Positions 25,101-37,100 of a stretch of 64,000 nt of DNA are shown here, piece after piece. The translations under genes and the position numbers were made by a program. Source of the DNA: Castor canadensis (Eukaryota > Chordata > Mammalia > Rodentia > Castoridae); assembly GCF_047511655.1 (NCBI RefSeq), contig NC_133399.1:933333-997332 (forward strand). Direction: 5' to 3'. The first letter of the stretch is position 1; each line of letters opens with the position of its first letter. The notes beneath the pieces were generated by a model. The model was not told where the DNA came from. It searched no databases and worked only from the letters and a program-made list of their open reading frames with translations.

Positions 25101-28100
25101 TGGCACCGGCCACAGCGGGGTCTCCAGAGTCCCCACCAGGCCCTCTCGTCCTCTGTCCCTCCCTCCCTCCGTCCTTTTCTTTCTCCTCCTCGTTGCTTTT
25201 TTTCTTTCTTTCCAAACGTACATATTCAGCTTACAGCTTCCTTTGTTCGTTTTTATTTTATTTGTCATTTTCTGAGCTGGGGTCTCCCTGTGCTGCCCAG
25301 GCTGGCCCTGAACTCCTGGGCTCCAGCCTCCCAAGTAGCTGGAACCCACAGGTGTCACCGGACCCAACTGACACGGTCACCACACGTCAGACCGCTGTCA
25401 CGTTAGTGGACATAAAACAGGCAGAGCCAAGTGGCATAGGTGCCGTGTTACCCAGAGAGGTCAGGACACTGGCTGGGGGACACACAGCAGGGGCAGGCAG
25501 GGCGAGGCTTAGTTTCTGAAATGTCACTTGCCTGGGTCACTGTCACTTCTTCTCCTTGGACTAAGTTTGTCCCTCATCAGGGACTGGTGGGGATGTCCCC
25601 GTCAGCCACACAGGACCCACACAGGTTGAGGTCACCCTGTCCTTGTCATCTTCGGTTCCCTGAGTGGGGGCTCCCCTGCGCCCTGTCCAGTATGTGGGCA
25701 GTTGAAATGAGACCCCCACATACACACTCCCACCTAGGAAACCCCTGTGCCGCCTGCCACACACGGTTGGTGACTGGAACCCCAAGTCTGGACCCCCATG
25801 GGACTTTGGGCCCCCAGGAAGTCGGCAGGGACGGGGTAGGGGCGGAGGGCGTCTCTGCCTCTGTGCTGCTGGACGGTGGCTTTGCAGGTGGAGCAGTGGT
25901 CGCTCTTGTGACTTCAGGGTTTCACCAGGTGCAAAATGACCCCGTGGCCACTCTGTCCCCAGCAGGGGATGCAGTGTGGGGCCACGACTCATGGCTTCTG
26001 GTGAAGAGGGGTCAGGAGGCCTTTCGTCCCCCGTGGGCCTCACCGTCTCTCTCCTGTCCCCAGGACCAACTCGGACTCCGCACTGCACCAGACCGCGCTG
26101 ACGCCCACCCCGTCAGAGTCCTTCACGGGTGGATCCCAGGACGCACACCAGAAAAGAGGTATGGGGGGCACTCACCGTCCAGCAGGTCACCTACTGTGGC
26201 GGATAGACCTTTGAAGGAAGACTTGGACTGTGCTGCCCCTCAAGAGGAGGGGCTCAGTGAAACTTGAACAGGTGGGATTAGTTGAGTTGGGTCTTGAAGA
26301 GCGCGTACCTGAAGTTACTCATCGTGTCTGTGACTTCTGGGGCACCTCCTGGTGCCATCGTGGCTGCAGGTGCACTCCTTTCTCATCGTCCTTCTTTCCA
26401 CCCTAGTCTTACTTCTGACAGTCCCAGGAATGGAGGGGACCACGTCAGAGGCTGACAAGAACCTTTCCAAGCAGGCATGGGACACCAAGAAGGTAAAACT
26501 GCAGTCAAACCATTTTTTTTTTCCTTGTCACTCTTACCGAGCCTGGCCTACAGAAAACTCACGAGCCAGCCGGTTGGGGTGACTTTCTCTTCCTGAGCTG
26601 TGACCCTGGCTCAGGGCTGCTCAGGTGCCCTCTTGGTTCAACTTGCTGTTAAGAGCAGGTCGATTGCCAGGCGCTGCTGGCTCACGCCTGTAATCCCGGC
26701 TTCTCAGGAGGCAGAGACCAGGAGGATGGCGGTTCAAAGCCAACCCCGGGCAAATAGTTCCCGAGACCCTTGGGGTGGCCCAAGATGTAGGCCCCGAGTT
26801 CAAGGCCCAGTACCAGGAGGAGGAAACCCTGACCACATGCAGATGAAAGGGAATGTCAGGGAGCAGGGAGGGGGTCAGTGGTCGTGTCCCCTTTCCACAG
26901 TGAAGGAAGCAAAGGTGGCAGGTGCCCCGTGGACACTGTCTGCACGGTGCCTTTCAGAGCCATCTTGAGCACGCTCTGCAGGGTCCCCTGACGTGACCAC
27001 AGGGCCCTGGCCAAGGAGGGACCCGCCCTGCCACAGCCACGCAGAGAAAGGGACGTCACGCTGGCCGCCTCCCGGGCTGTGGTCACAGGGTGGCAGTCAC
27101 CCCAGGGGTGTTGAGAGGCCAGGCAGCCGGGAGGGCGTGCGGCAGGCCCTGGACTGTGAGGACGTCTGGGCCCAGCTGCTGGTGGCTTCGGGCAGCCCGG
27201 CTGTGGCAGGGCAGAGAGTTGCCCTGCGGGGCGTGGGACACAGCTCCCCTCGGCTGACAGCCATCTTCTCTTCCAGCCAGGATCCAGGCCCAAGTCCTGT
27301 GAGGTCCCTGGGATCAGGTAAGTCCAGCCCAAGGGGACCGAGTGGCCGCTGATGGCCGTCCAGGTGATAGAGACACCCTGTCCCGGCCACCAGACACAGC
27401 TCCCCTGTGGGCGGTCATCCGAGAGTGGCGATGTCCCCAGGTCCCGGGTGGGGACGGAGGGGGTGACATGGCCATCTGCGTCCCCAGCGCTCACCATGTC
27501 CCCTGGCCTGTCCCCAGCATCTTCCCGTCCACCGACCAGGAGAACACTACAGCCCTGATCCCTGCCGCCCACAGCACGGGGGGCTCCCTGCCCGACCTGA
27601 GCAATATCCACTTCCCCTCGCCGCTGCCCACCCCGCTGGACCCCGAGGAGCCCGCCTTCCCCGCGCTCAGCAGCTCTGGCAGTGCCGGAAACCTGGCCAC
27701 CAACCTCACGCACCTGGGCCTCGGTGCGGGCCAGGGTAAGGCCCTGAGGGCGCGGGCACCATGTCCCCATCCAAGTGCAAGAGGTGACTTATCCCAGCTG
27801 CGTCCAAAGTGCTGGGAGCGGGGCCTGGGCAGAGGCCGGGTGGACAGACACACGGTGCCCCGCAGATGGGACGGTGACTTCCGGGGGGGACAGGGAGCTG
27901 GGAGCAGGCTGTGCAGGGTCAGCCCAGCCAGGTGGTGCAGCTGTCCCTGTCCTTGCTGGAGACTGTCCTGGGGCTCTGTTGAGGACTGGCAGTGTCCCCT
28001 GAACTCTTCTGTCCCCCCATACACGTGGCACAGGTGTGTCCTAGCAGCTGCCATGAGGACCAGGCCACCCTTCCCCGTCCTCTCTGCTTATCTGCCCCAC

Positions 28101-31100
28101 CCCAGCTCTGCTTGGGAGCCCTCGTGACCCTCAGCTCCTGCCCCATGGAGGTCCGAGACCTGGGAGGCCCCCACGATGCACCTGCACCCCGTCTCCCAGC
28201 CGTGCCCCCGCAGTGGGGTGCCCTCACCCCAGGCCCTTTGCACGCACCGCCCCGACTGTTTTGCAGGCAGCCTGTGAGCCCGTCCCTGGCCTGCCCTGTC
28301 CACCTCACCCTGTCCTCAGACCACCTGGCCTCTCCAGCTCTGCTCCATTGCTCCTCAGCTGTCCCTTGGGCTGGGGCCCCGTTTGAAGTAGGGTACGGGT
28401 TTGGATCGTGAGAGCATCAGGCAGCGCTGGGCCAGGTTCTCCTGGGAAAAGCATGAGTTTTGCGATCCTTTGGGGACGTCCCTATGGCTGCCCTGGAAAG
28501 GAGTGCAGGAAGGGGGGAGCTCGGCACCTGGACGGAGAGCAGGGGTCTCCTCGTGTGCTTTGCAGGGAGCAGGGTTGTGCGGGGCGTGGACAGCAAAGGG
28601 ACCGTGAGGTGCTCCCATCCCGGTGCCCACAGCGCAGGGCACCAGCGGGGCAAGGCGCACGTGTTCCCCGGCTTTCGTGTGTGCGCACGCGTGTTGGCAT
28701 GTGCGTGCGTGTGCAGGGCTGGGAGGGAGCCCGGGGCCTGGCACGTGTTGGCCGAGCGCTCACCCCCGTCCCTGGGCCCCATGACATCGGGTTGAGGCCA
28801 GAGCAAGGTCCTGGCCCCAGGTGTCCTGCCTGTCACACCCTGGCACGGGGCACAAGGGGGGCCCAGGCCTGGCCAGGCAGGAGGCCTCAGGGACTGCACT
28901 GTCCCCACCCGGCCCACACAGAGCCTCCTCCTTCCGCCCCGTCCTCCCGGCTCCCCCACTCCCAGCCCCCTCGGCGCCCCAGGGGCCTTGGCAGCCCCCC
29001 AGAGCCCGCCCAGGAGCCCCACACCTCCAGCCGCCCCAGTCTAAACAAGCAGAGAGAGACCGGCACGGCACATGTGAGCCGCTGCTGGCTGGCGGGCCCC
29101 GCCCGTAATGTCTGCCGTGTGTGGCTATTTCAGAACCGGCCGCTTCCCTACCTGGTCTTCACCTTTTAGTGTAAGATGAGCTGCTGACCCCGGGCACAGG
29201 GACAGATTCTCCCCCCATCACCACCACCCCCACCCGCCTTGTGACAGGGAGAGGGGTCTGGGGACATTGCCCGAGTCACATCCTGGCCACAGGCCCCACA
29301 GCCTGGCCACCTGGCTGCCCGCCCTGGCCTTCCTCTCCAGCTGGCCATGGTTCTGCTGCAAAGGGGATCCAGGTTGGCAAAGCAGGAAGGTGCCCGGCCA
29401 CCCTGCCGCCCACCTGGCCTCTCCGGGGTAGTGGTCACCCACGCCCGGGCAGGGATGAAAGCCATGCATTCAGGCAGCTCTTGTGGCTGTGATGGCGTGT
29501 GTCAGATACCTAAAAGACACAGTTAAAAAGCAGGCCGGCCTGTGGCGAGCCTGGCTTCTGGCTTTTCTCTGGAATCGGGGCGGCCGGCAGCACCGGGCAC
29601 CTCACTGGGCCACGTTTGCCCCAGGCCCTGCCTGGCCAGTAGCTCCTGCCTTTGGTTCTGCCGCTCACAAAGCCCTAGCAACTCCCATCCTGCAATTCAG
29701 TGTCCCTTCACCCTACTGGACAGATGGTGTCACTCAGAGGCCAGGGCTGACCCAGGCCACTGTGAGCAAGAGTGGACCCCTCCTGTCTGGAAGCCGCCAT
29801 GCAGCGCTGCGTGACTCCGCCCTGTCCCCCCATCCGCGCCAGGCGCAGCCCGCAGGGCCCAGTGGGGAAGGGCAGACGCGTCCAAGCTCGCCCGCCAAGC
29901 AGCCGCCCCGGGCACGGGAGCCACGGCACGTCATGTCCCCAGCACGCGCTGGGTGTGTTCCCGCCAGCCGCCTGCCAGGACACGGCGTGGGCCCCATCTC
30001 CCTCCCGCTCCATCAGGCAGCTCTGCTGGGCTTGACAGCCTTCCAGGCTCCTCAGGCCGCCCGTGACCTCACCGGGGCCTCGCTGTGAACCCCAGTGGGC
30101 GGTGGCTATCAGCTCCATCTCCCCGAGAGGAAGCCGAGGTTCGGGGCAGACCCGGGTCAAGCTGGGCCCAGGGCGTCACTGTCGTCAGGGGCCCCCCCAA
30201 GAACCCAGCAGGCCCCAACTCCACCCTGCTGGCTTGCCCTGCCCGACCTTCCACTCATCCATAGCCCAGGCTCAGAGCACGGGGCCTTGGGGCAGGGCAG
30301 GGCTGAGTTGAACTCGGGGCCTTCACCTTGAGCCACTCCGCCAGCCCTTTTCTGCGCTGGGTTTTTTGAGATGGGGGCTCATGAACTATTTGCCTGGCCT
30401 GGCTTTGAACTCCCAACCTCCTGCTGTGCCTCCTGAGTAGCTGGGATTACAGGCAGAGCACCAGCACCCTAAGGGCAGCCAGTGTGGGGGTTCTCCAGCA
30501 TGGGGTGCAGGGCTGTGGGACATGGAAGGAGCACAAGGTCAGGTGTTACGAAACCACAGGGTGGCGGGCCAGGCTTGCCTGAGCTACTGAAAGCCAAGCC
30601 AGAAAGTGGACGTTTACCCTGAAGTCTGGAAGTGTCCCCTGTGACTGGACAGGACTCCATGTGCTGCCTGTGCCCCCAGAAATTCTGAGGCTCCTGGCCA
30701 GATGTGGGGGTGCTGCCTTCCCCCCAACTGCAGCCAGCACTTCCTGAAATCCCATCCAAAGGCCCAGGGCAGGCTCTCATTGGCTCCAGCTGGTCATGTG
30801 CCCCTGCAAGGGGGCCAATCACAAGCCTCAGTGTTGATTGGCTGAGCACACGGGACACGCCCCTCCTGGGGGATGGAGAAGTGGGAGGAGCACAGAGCAG
30901 GGTCTGTGCCAGAGATGGGGCCAGGGGAGCCCCCGGGGCTGGCCGTGGGAAGTGCCCGCTGGCTCCTCCCCGGGCAGTGTGGCCTCCTCAGCGTCCCCGA
31001 CTTCCTTCACAGGGATAAGCACGCCCGGCTCCTCCCCGCAGCACCGGCCGGCCAGCGTCAGCCCCCTGTCCCTGAGCACAGAGGCCAGGCGGCAACAGAC

Positions 31101-34100
31101 CCAGCAGGTGTCACCCACCCTGTCCCCGCTGTCACCCATCACTCAGGTACGAGGGCCCCACTCCACCTCGGACACCTCCTGCCCCTTCCTGAGGTCTGTG
31201 GGATCCGAGCTGGGCTGGGCTTCCGCTGTACCCCCACCCCGTGTCCCCGTCCGCGTAGACGGTCGTCTGACCCGAATCAGAATCCCGACAGCAGCCGATG
31301 TGTCTGCAGCCTCTTCCCGAGCTGGCTGGTCTCGATCCGCGCCTCCCGCCCCTTCCCTTTCTGGAAACAGCTTCTTAGAGCTCTGCGTCTAACTACCTAA
31401 GTCCCCTGGCTCCTATGCACAGCCCGGCTCGCCTGCCCCTCTCGAGGCCAGGGCCCCACCTGCCCTGCAATGATGGCTTCCTTGCAGGTGACCCCCAGCT
31501 TTCTGCTGCTTTTCCTATCCGTCTCCGGCAATGTCCTGGGTCCATCCTTACCAAGCAATCACGCCCTTAAGCCCCCCAGATGGGCAAGGTGCTTAGGGTG
31601 CTGTGAGCCCCTCAGTGGGCTAGGAGCTGGCCCACCGCGTCCCCAGAGTGTGGCCATCCTGTGCCCATAGCAGCCAGGACGCCAGGGTGGCCCACTGTGC
31701 ACCAGGATAAAGTCACAGCCAGCTGGATCACCTGCCCAGGGGCGTCTAGCTGCAGCCCCGTGACCCTGGGCAAGGACCACCCTTGCCAGGCCTGTTTCCT
31801 CACCGTTGGGAAACCCCCAGGACTGCCCACCTGTCATGGCTGAGCACGCCACGCTGGGGACAAGCGGGTACTGTGTCCCCGAGTGCTGGCAGCCAGGGAG
31901 CAAGCGTACGTGGCCCGACACTGTTCTCCCACAGGCCGTGGCCATGGACGCCCTGTCTCTGGAGCAGCAGCTGCCCTACGCCTTCTTCAACCAGGCGGGC
32001 TCCCAGCCACCACCACAGCCCCAGCCGCCACCACCACCACCACCCGCGTCCCAACAGCAGCCACCTCCGCCACCCCCTCAGGTGTCCGTCGGCCTCCCCC
32101 CGGGTGGCCCCCTCATGCCCAGCGCCAGCCTGACGCGGGGGCCGCAGCTGCCCCCGCTCGCGGTCACGGTACTGTCCCCTCTCCCCCAGGGCCCCCCAGA
32201 GAGCACGGGCCAGCCGCCGATGGGGCTTGACATTGCCTCGGTAAGCCCAGGATGGGGTCCTGCGGGGCCTGGATGGGGGGCTCGGGCAGGAGGAGCCAGG
32301 GGCCACGGGAGGCCACAGTGCTGGACAGGAAGGAGGACGGTCAGTCAGGGTCAGGACAGACACAGGCGCTGCCTTGGAGCAGGTACTCAGCCCAGGTGGT
32401 TGTTAAAGAGTGAAGCTGAGGTTGGCACCCGTGCGCAGATGGGGAAACTGAGGCACGGGCTGGTCACTGGCATGACCAGCTGCCGAACACAGCCATGGCC
32501 CCGCTGTCCCCTCCTGCTGAGTCCAGGCCTCCTGCAGGGTGGAGGACCAGGGCACTGTTGTGGCCTGGGGACCAGACACACAGAAACCGGGGGATCAAGC
32601 TGAGCTCGGTGGAAAAGGCAAGATGAGGCCAGCCTAGGCAGAGCTGGTCACACAGCCCAGCGCTCGGGGGGCTTCACTGACCCCGTGGGATGCCTGCCCA
32701 AGGCCAGGTTGCGGTGACAAGCTCTGGGCACAGTGGTGTGACCCCTGCATCCCCAGGCCTTCCTGAGTGTGGGAGAGGGACGGTCACAGCTGCATTCGGC
32801 CACAGGCAGGTGCCCAGGCTCAGTGTCCCCAGAAGTTTGCGTGCTCGGCAAAGCCCAGGCCCTGCAGACGGAGGCTGGGGGTCACCCTAGGTGCTCTGGG
32901 CCCTGGAGGGCGCCCGGCAGAGGCCCCAGAGAGGTCCACGCTTTGCGTCTGGTGGAAGCAGCAGGGCTCGGGAGGCCCCGCGGGTGGGGGCAGCCCGTGA
33001 GCTGGGCAGCCATGGGAGGGTGAGGGTGTCCTGGCCAGGGGCAGAGGTGTCCCCCTCTTGGAGCTCTGGGTCAGGTCAACCACCCTGCCTCACAGGGCCC
33101 CCGTTGCTGTCCTGCGCAGCTCTGGGAGGGTCCAAGTGACCCTCAGTCACCCACGCCCTGCTGACCGAGCCTACGCCTCTCCGCCTGGACTCGCTGCTAA
33201 GAAAAGGGGCACTTAGGGAAAGAAGTTTAAGCAGCTGTGGGGCTCAGCCTCCTTGAACAGCAGGCTCAGAGAGGTCAAGCAGCCCCTCCAGGAGCACACA
33301 GCACGGCCGGGTCGTTGCCTGGCCACACCTGCCTCCCAGAGGTCTGGTGGCCCAAGTGGTGACTTCACACGTCAAGTCCTCAGTCTCTCAGATGGCAAAA
33401 CCCAGGCAGGTTTGATCCAAGGGACACCTGCCATAGTGGCCACCCATGCTCAGATCCTTCCTGTCAGTCCCTCCACCCCAGAGGTGGTCCCCCCAGCCTG
33501 GTGGCAGACTAGGTCTTGGATAGCCAGGACCCGCCAGGACCTACAGCTAAGGACAGCTGGGGACAGAAGGGGGTCCCCTCGCCTGCCCGTCCAGGCTTTG
33601 CCTGCTGTATGCAGGTGTGTCTGCTTGACGCACGAGTGGGGTGTGGGGTGCCACTGTCCAGCCCTGCAGCCTACAGGGTCAAGGCCAGCTGTCCGCACAT
33701 CGTGGTCAGCAGCTGCTCAGGGCTCCAGACCAGGGGCCTGCCGGGGACTTGTGGGGTGCGGTGATCCCCGGAAGCAGGGATCGGAGATCCTGACATGTCT
33801 GTCATTGCAGGCGCCCGGCCTCCCGCAGTACCGCACCAGCGCCGGCTCCCCGGCCAACCAGTCGCCCACCTCGCCCGTCTCCAACCAAGGCTTCTCCCCC
33901 GGGAGCTCCCCGCAAGTAAGGGTCCCCAGCTGTGTCCTGTCCCGTGTGGCTTTGTCTGTTCTCGTCCCCGCTCCATGCCATCTCACCGCCCTCGCCATCA
34001 GAGCCGAGCCGGCCTCTCGGGCCCCTCCGGGAGCCACCGGCTCCCTGTCCCTTCTGTGTCGTCTCTGCCGAGCGCCGCCGGGGGTGGTGAGGGTCCCTCG

Positions 34101-37100
34101 CACAAATCCATGACTTTACCGGTGGCCGTTGCCCCTGTGACAGCCGCAGCTGGGCCCCCCACCAAGTGCCTCGGGGCGCCCCTCAACGTCCTGTGGTCCT
34201 CAAGACCCCGGGCCAGCCTGACCTCAAGTCTCATGAGGTGACTGAGGCTGGCCCGGACCCCGGGCCTCAGGCCAGTTTGGCCTTGCCTTCCGCCTGGCGT
34301 TCCTGGCGTCCTGGTCTCCGTGGTCATTGCTCTGCCATGTGCAAGGCTGTGAAGTCACTTCCTTGTCCCTGGTAGAGGGGACAATAGGGTCCTCACTTCT
34401 ACAGAGCAGGGACAGTTGCCATCCCTCCAGGGGACCTGGCAGGAATGAGGTCAGGGTGCCTTGTCCCTGGGCACACCTGTGAGGTGGCAGAGATGACACG
34501 AGGACAAGGCCCTGCCTGTCAACAGGGGCCCTGCTGCACGGACGGGGACGGGGGGGTGGCCTCGAGGCAGGTCTGGGGTCAGCCTGGCGTCTGTACACCC
34601 CACTCCATCCACAGTGCTTTGAGCTCTGTGGTCTCAGCCCCGTGTCATCTTGTCCTTTGGTGCCATGGCCGGAGGGGGCAGGAGAGGCCATCCAGGTCGT
34701 AGCCGGCAGACAGGGGTAGGAGTTAGGGTAGCCGGGGCCTCTGCCCTGAACCAAAGCCGGTCAGTCCATCCTGGATGGGAAGTCTGCCACTGTCTCACAG
34801 CCCTGTCTGTGTGTCTGTCGTCCGTCACGTGCTGGCGTGGGGAGCAGCGGCTCACACGGGTGAGGGTGGACCAGCCCTGCCAGAGACTAGAGGGACAGGG
34901 ACTCCCCCAGGGGCCCAAGGGCCAAGGAGGCCCTCGTCAGATACAGAGGCCAAGCTCGTCATCAGCTTCCCTGCCCCGACCCCCTGTGGGGCCCCTTCCC
35001 CATGCGTGCACTGACCTGCTGTCCTCGTGGACGGCGCCACGGGAGAAACCATGGCCTTCAGCCCCGTGTGCCAGTCCGTTAAGGCCGTGGGGACAGATGC
35101 TCAATCCCACCCAGCACCCCAAAACAGTCCACCTCAGGCGGGCAAACCCAGCCTCAGCCCTGCGGCCCCCTTTCCAAAACCCGAGCTGCGGCACGGAGAC
35201 ACCGGGCGGAGCCTCACCGGGCGGCTCTTGTGGGGTTTAGGGCGACACAGCTCCCGTGCGTCCCCCCACGCCAACTCCTCGCCAGTGTCCGCGTGGCCGT
35301 CTCTGCTCACTCCCCTGACCACCTGTGTGGCCAGAAGGACCAGACACCAACCCATCTCTGTGACCAAACCCCAAGACCCAGACTCTGGGTCATCGGAGCG
35401 CACGGGATCTTTCTAGACAAAAAGCTTGGAGGGAGTCCAGGGGCCTTGGTCAGTGAGGACGGTCACCTGGATGCACTGGGCACGCATGTTACATGGGGAA
35501 ACTGAGGCATGGACTTTCTTAGGCTACCCCGTCCCACAGTGGGGAACCAGCCTGAGGTTCCCAGGCCCTGGCAGCCATAGGGACGAGCGGTAGCAGTTAC
35601 TTGAGGCCTCACCTGCACGGCCATCTGTCTCCTCCCTTCCATCCCAGCTGCGCTCCGTCCCGTGTCCATGAGGTGGACTGCAACCCCCCCCCGCCCTTTT
35701 AGGGACGGCAGGCTCAGAGCCGCGTGGGGACCCCACAGGCCTGGGTCTGGGAGGCGGTGGCCTCTTCGTGCCCTGACCCGTGCTGGCCTGGCGGTGATGG
35801 CTCTGTGCGTTGTCCTGTGCCGTGTCTGGCCTGTGTCCGTCTCCCGTCCCACAGGGACAGCCTTCTGTCCTGGCCGCGTTCACAGGCCCTGCTCCGGGGC
35901 TGCCCACGCCTCTCTCCCACCACATTTCTCGCAGCGGAAGTGAGGTCCCCACCCCTGGGGCTCAGAGAACAGAGATGGTGGACTGGGCTTGGGGGGACGG
36001 GGCAGCAGGTGCCCCCCTCCTTGGAACGAATGGCAGAAAGACGACCGTTGCACCCTTGTGCATCCTCCAGGGGCCTGGGTCCCGGCCAGCCGGGCCACTC
36101 GCAGCCCTGCCGATCCCCGGCTGTGGCCACAGCGGCCTTTTTCTGTCTGCAGCACACCTCCACTCTGGGCAGCGTGTTTGGGGACCCGTACTATGAGCGG
36201 CAGATGGCGGCCAGGCAGGCTAACGCACTGTCCCACCAGGTGAGCGGGCGCACAGGCCACCGGCCACCCGGCGCCCACAGCGGTCACTCGCCAGAGCCAG
36301 GCCGTGTGGGCCAGGGCCACTCGCACCCCAAGCCCCCGCCCACACTCGGCCTTGCCCCGTTCTGTCCTTGGACGGCAGAGCCCAAGGTCCCCGTGTGGGT
36401 GGCTTGACTTTGCCCCCCTCGGCTTCGGTGGCCAGCGGCAGATGGACTTCAAGAGCAGAGGCCTGGGCCCCGGGCAGGGCCGGGCACCCGGGCGCCCTTG
36501 GGAGGTGGCGCTGGCTGTGTGAGCAGATCGGCCCGGGAGGGGTCGGCTGTGGCCTGGAGCTGGCCACACACCTGTCATCCGTCCATCCATCTGTCCATCC
36601 GTCCATTGCACCTTGTGGGGGGGCGGGCAGGGCTGGGGCTGCGTGCTCGGCCGGGGCCCCCAGGGTCCTCACGTCCACCCGTCCCCCGCAGCTGGAGCAG
36701 TTCAACATGATGGAGAGCGCCATGAGCTCCGGCAGCCTCTACAGCCCGGGCTCCACACTCAACTACTCACAGGCCGCCATGATGGGCCTCTCGGGCAGCC
36801 ACGGGAGCCTGCAGGACGCCCCGCAGCTCGGCTACGCCAGCCACGGCGGCATCCCAAACATCATCCTCACAGGTGAGCCAGGGACCCGGCCCTGCCGGGG
36901 ACGCTGCGCCAGGGCTGAGCTGGGACCCTGCGTCCCCCAGGGGCCAGGGGGACGTCTGGACCCCGACGCGGGTGTCCACACCCTGGGCTTTCCCGAGGCT
37001 GGTCACTTGCCCAGCCGTCGGCTTCCTGTGTGGCCTTAGCAGACCAAGCCCAGGGGTCAGGCCAGGCCTGTCGTGTGCAGCACACCTGACAAAGTCCCTG

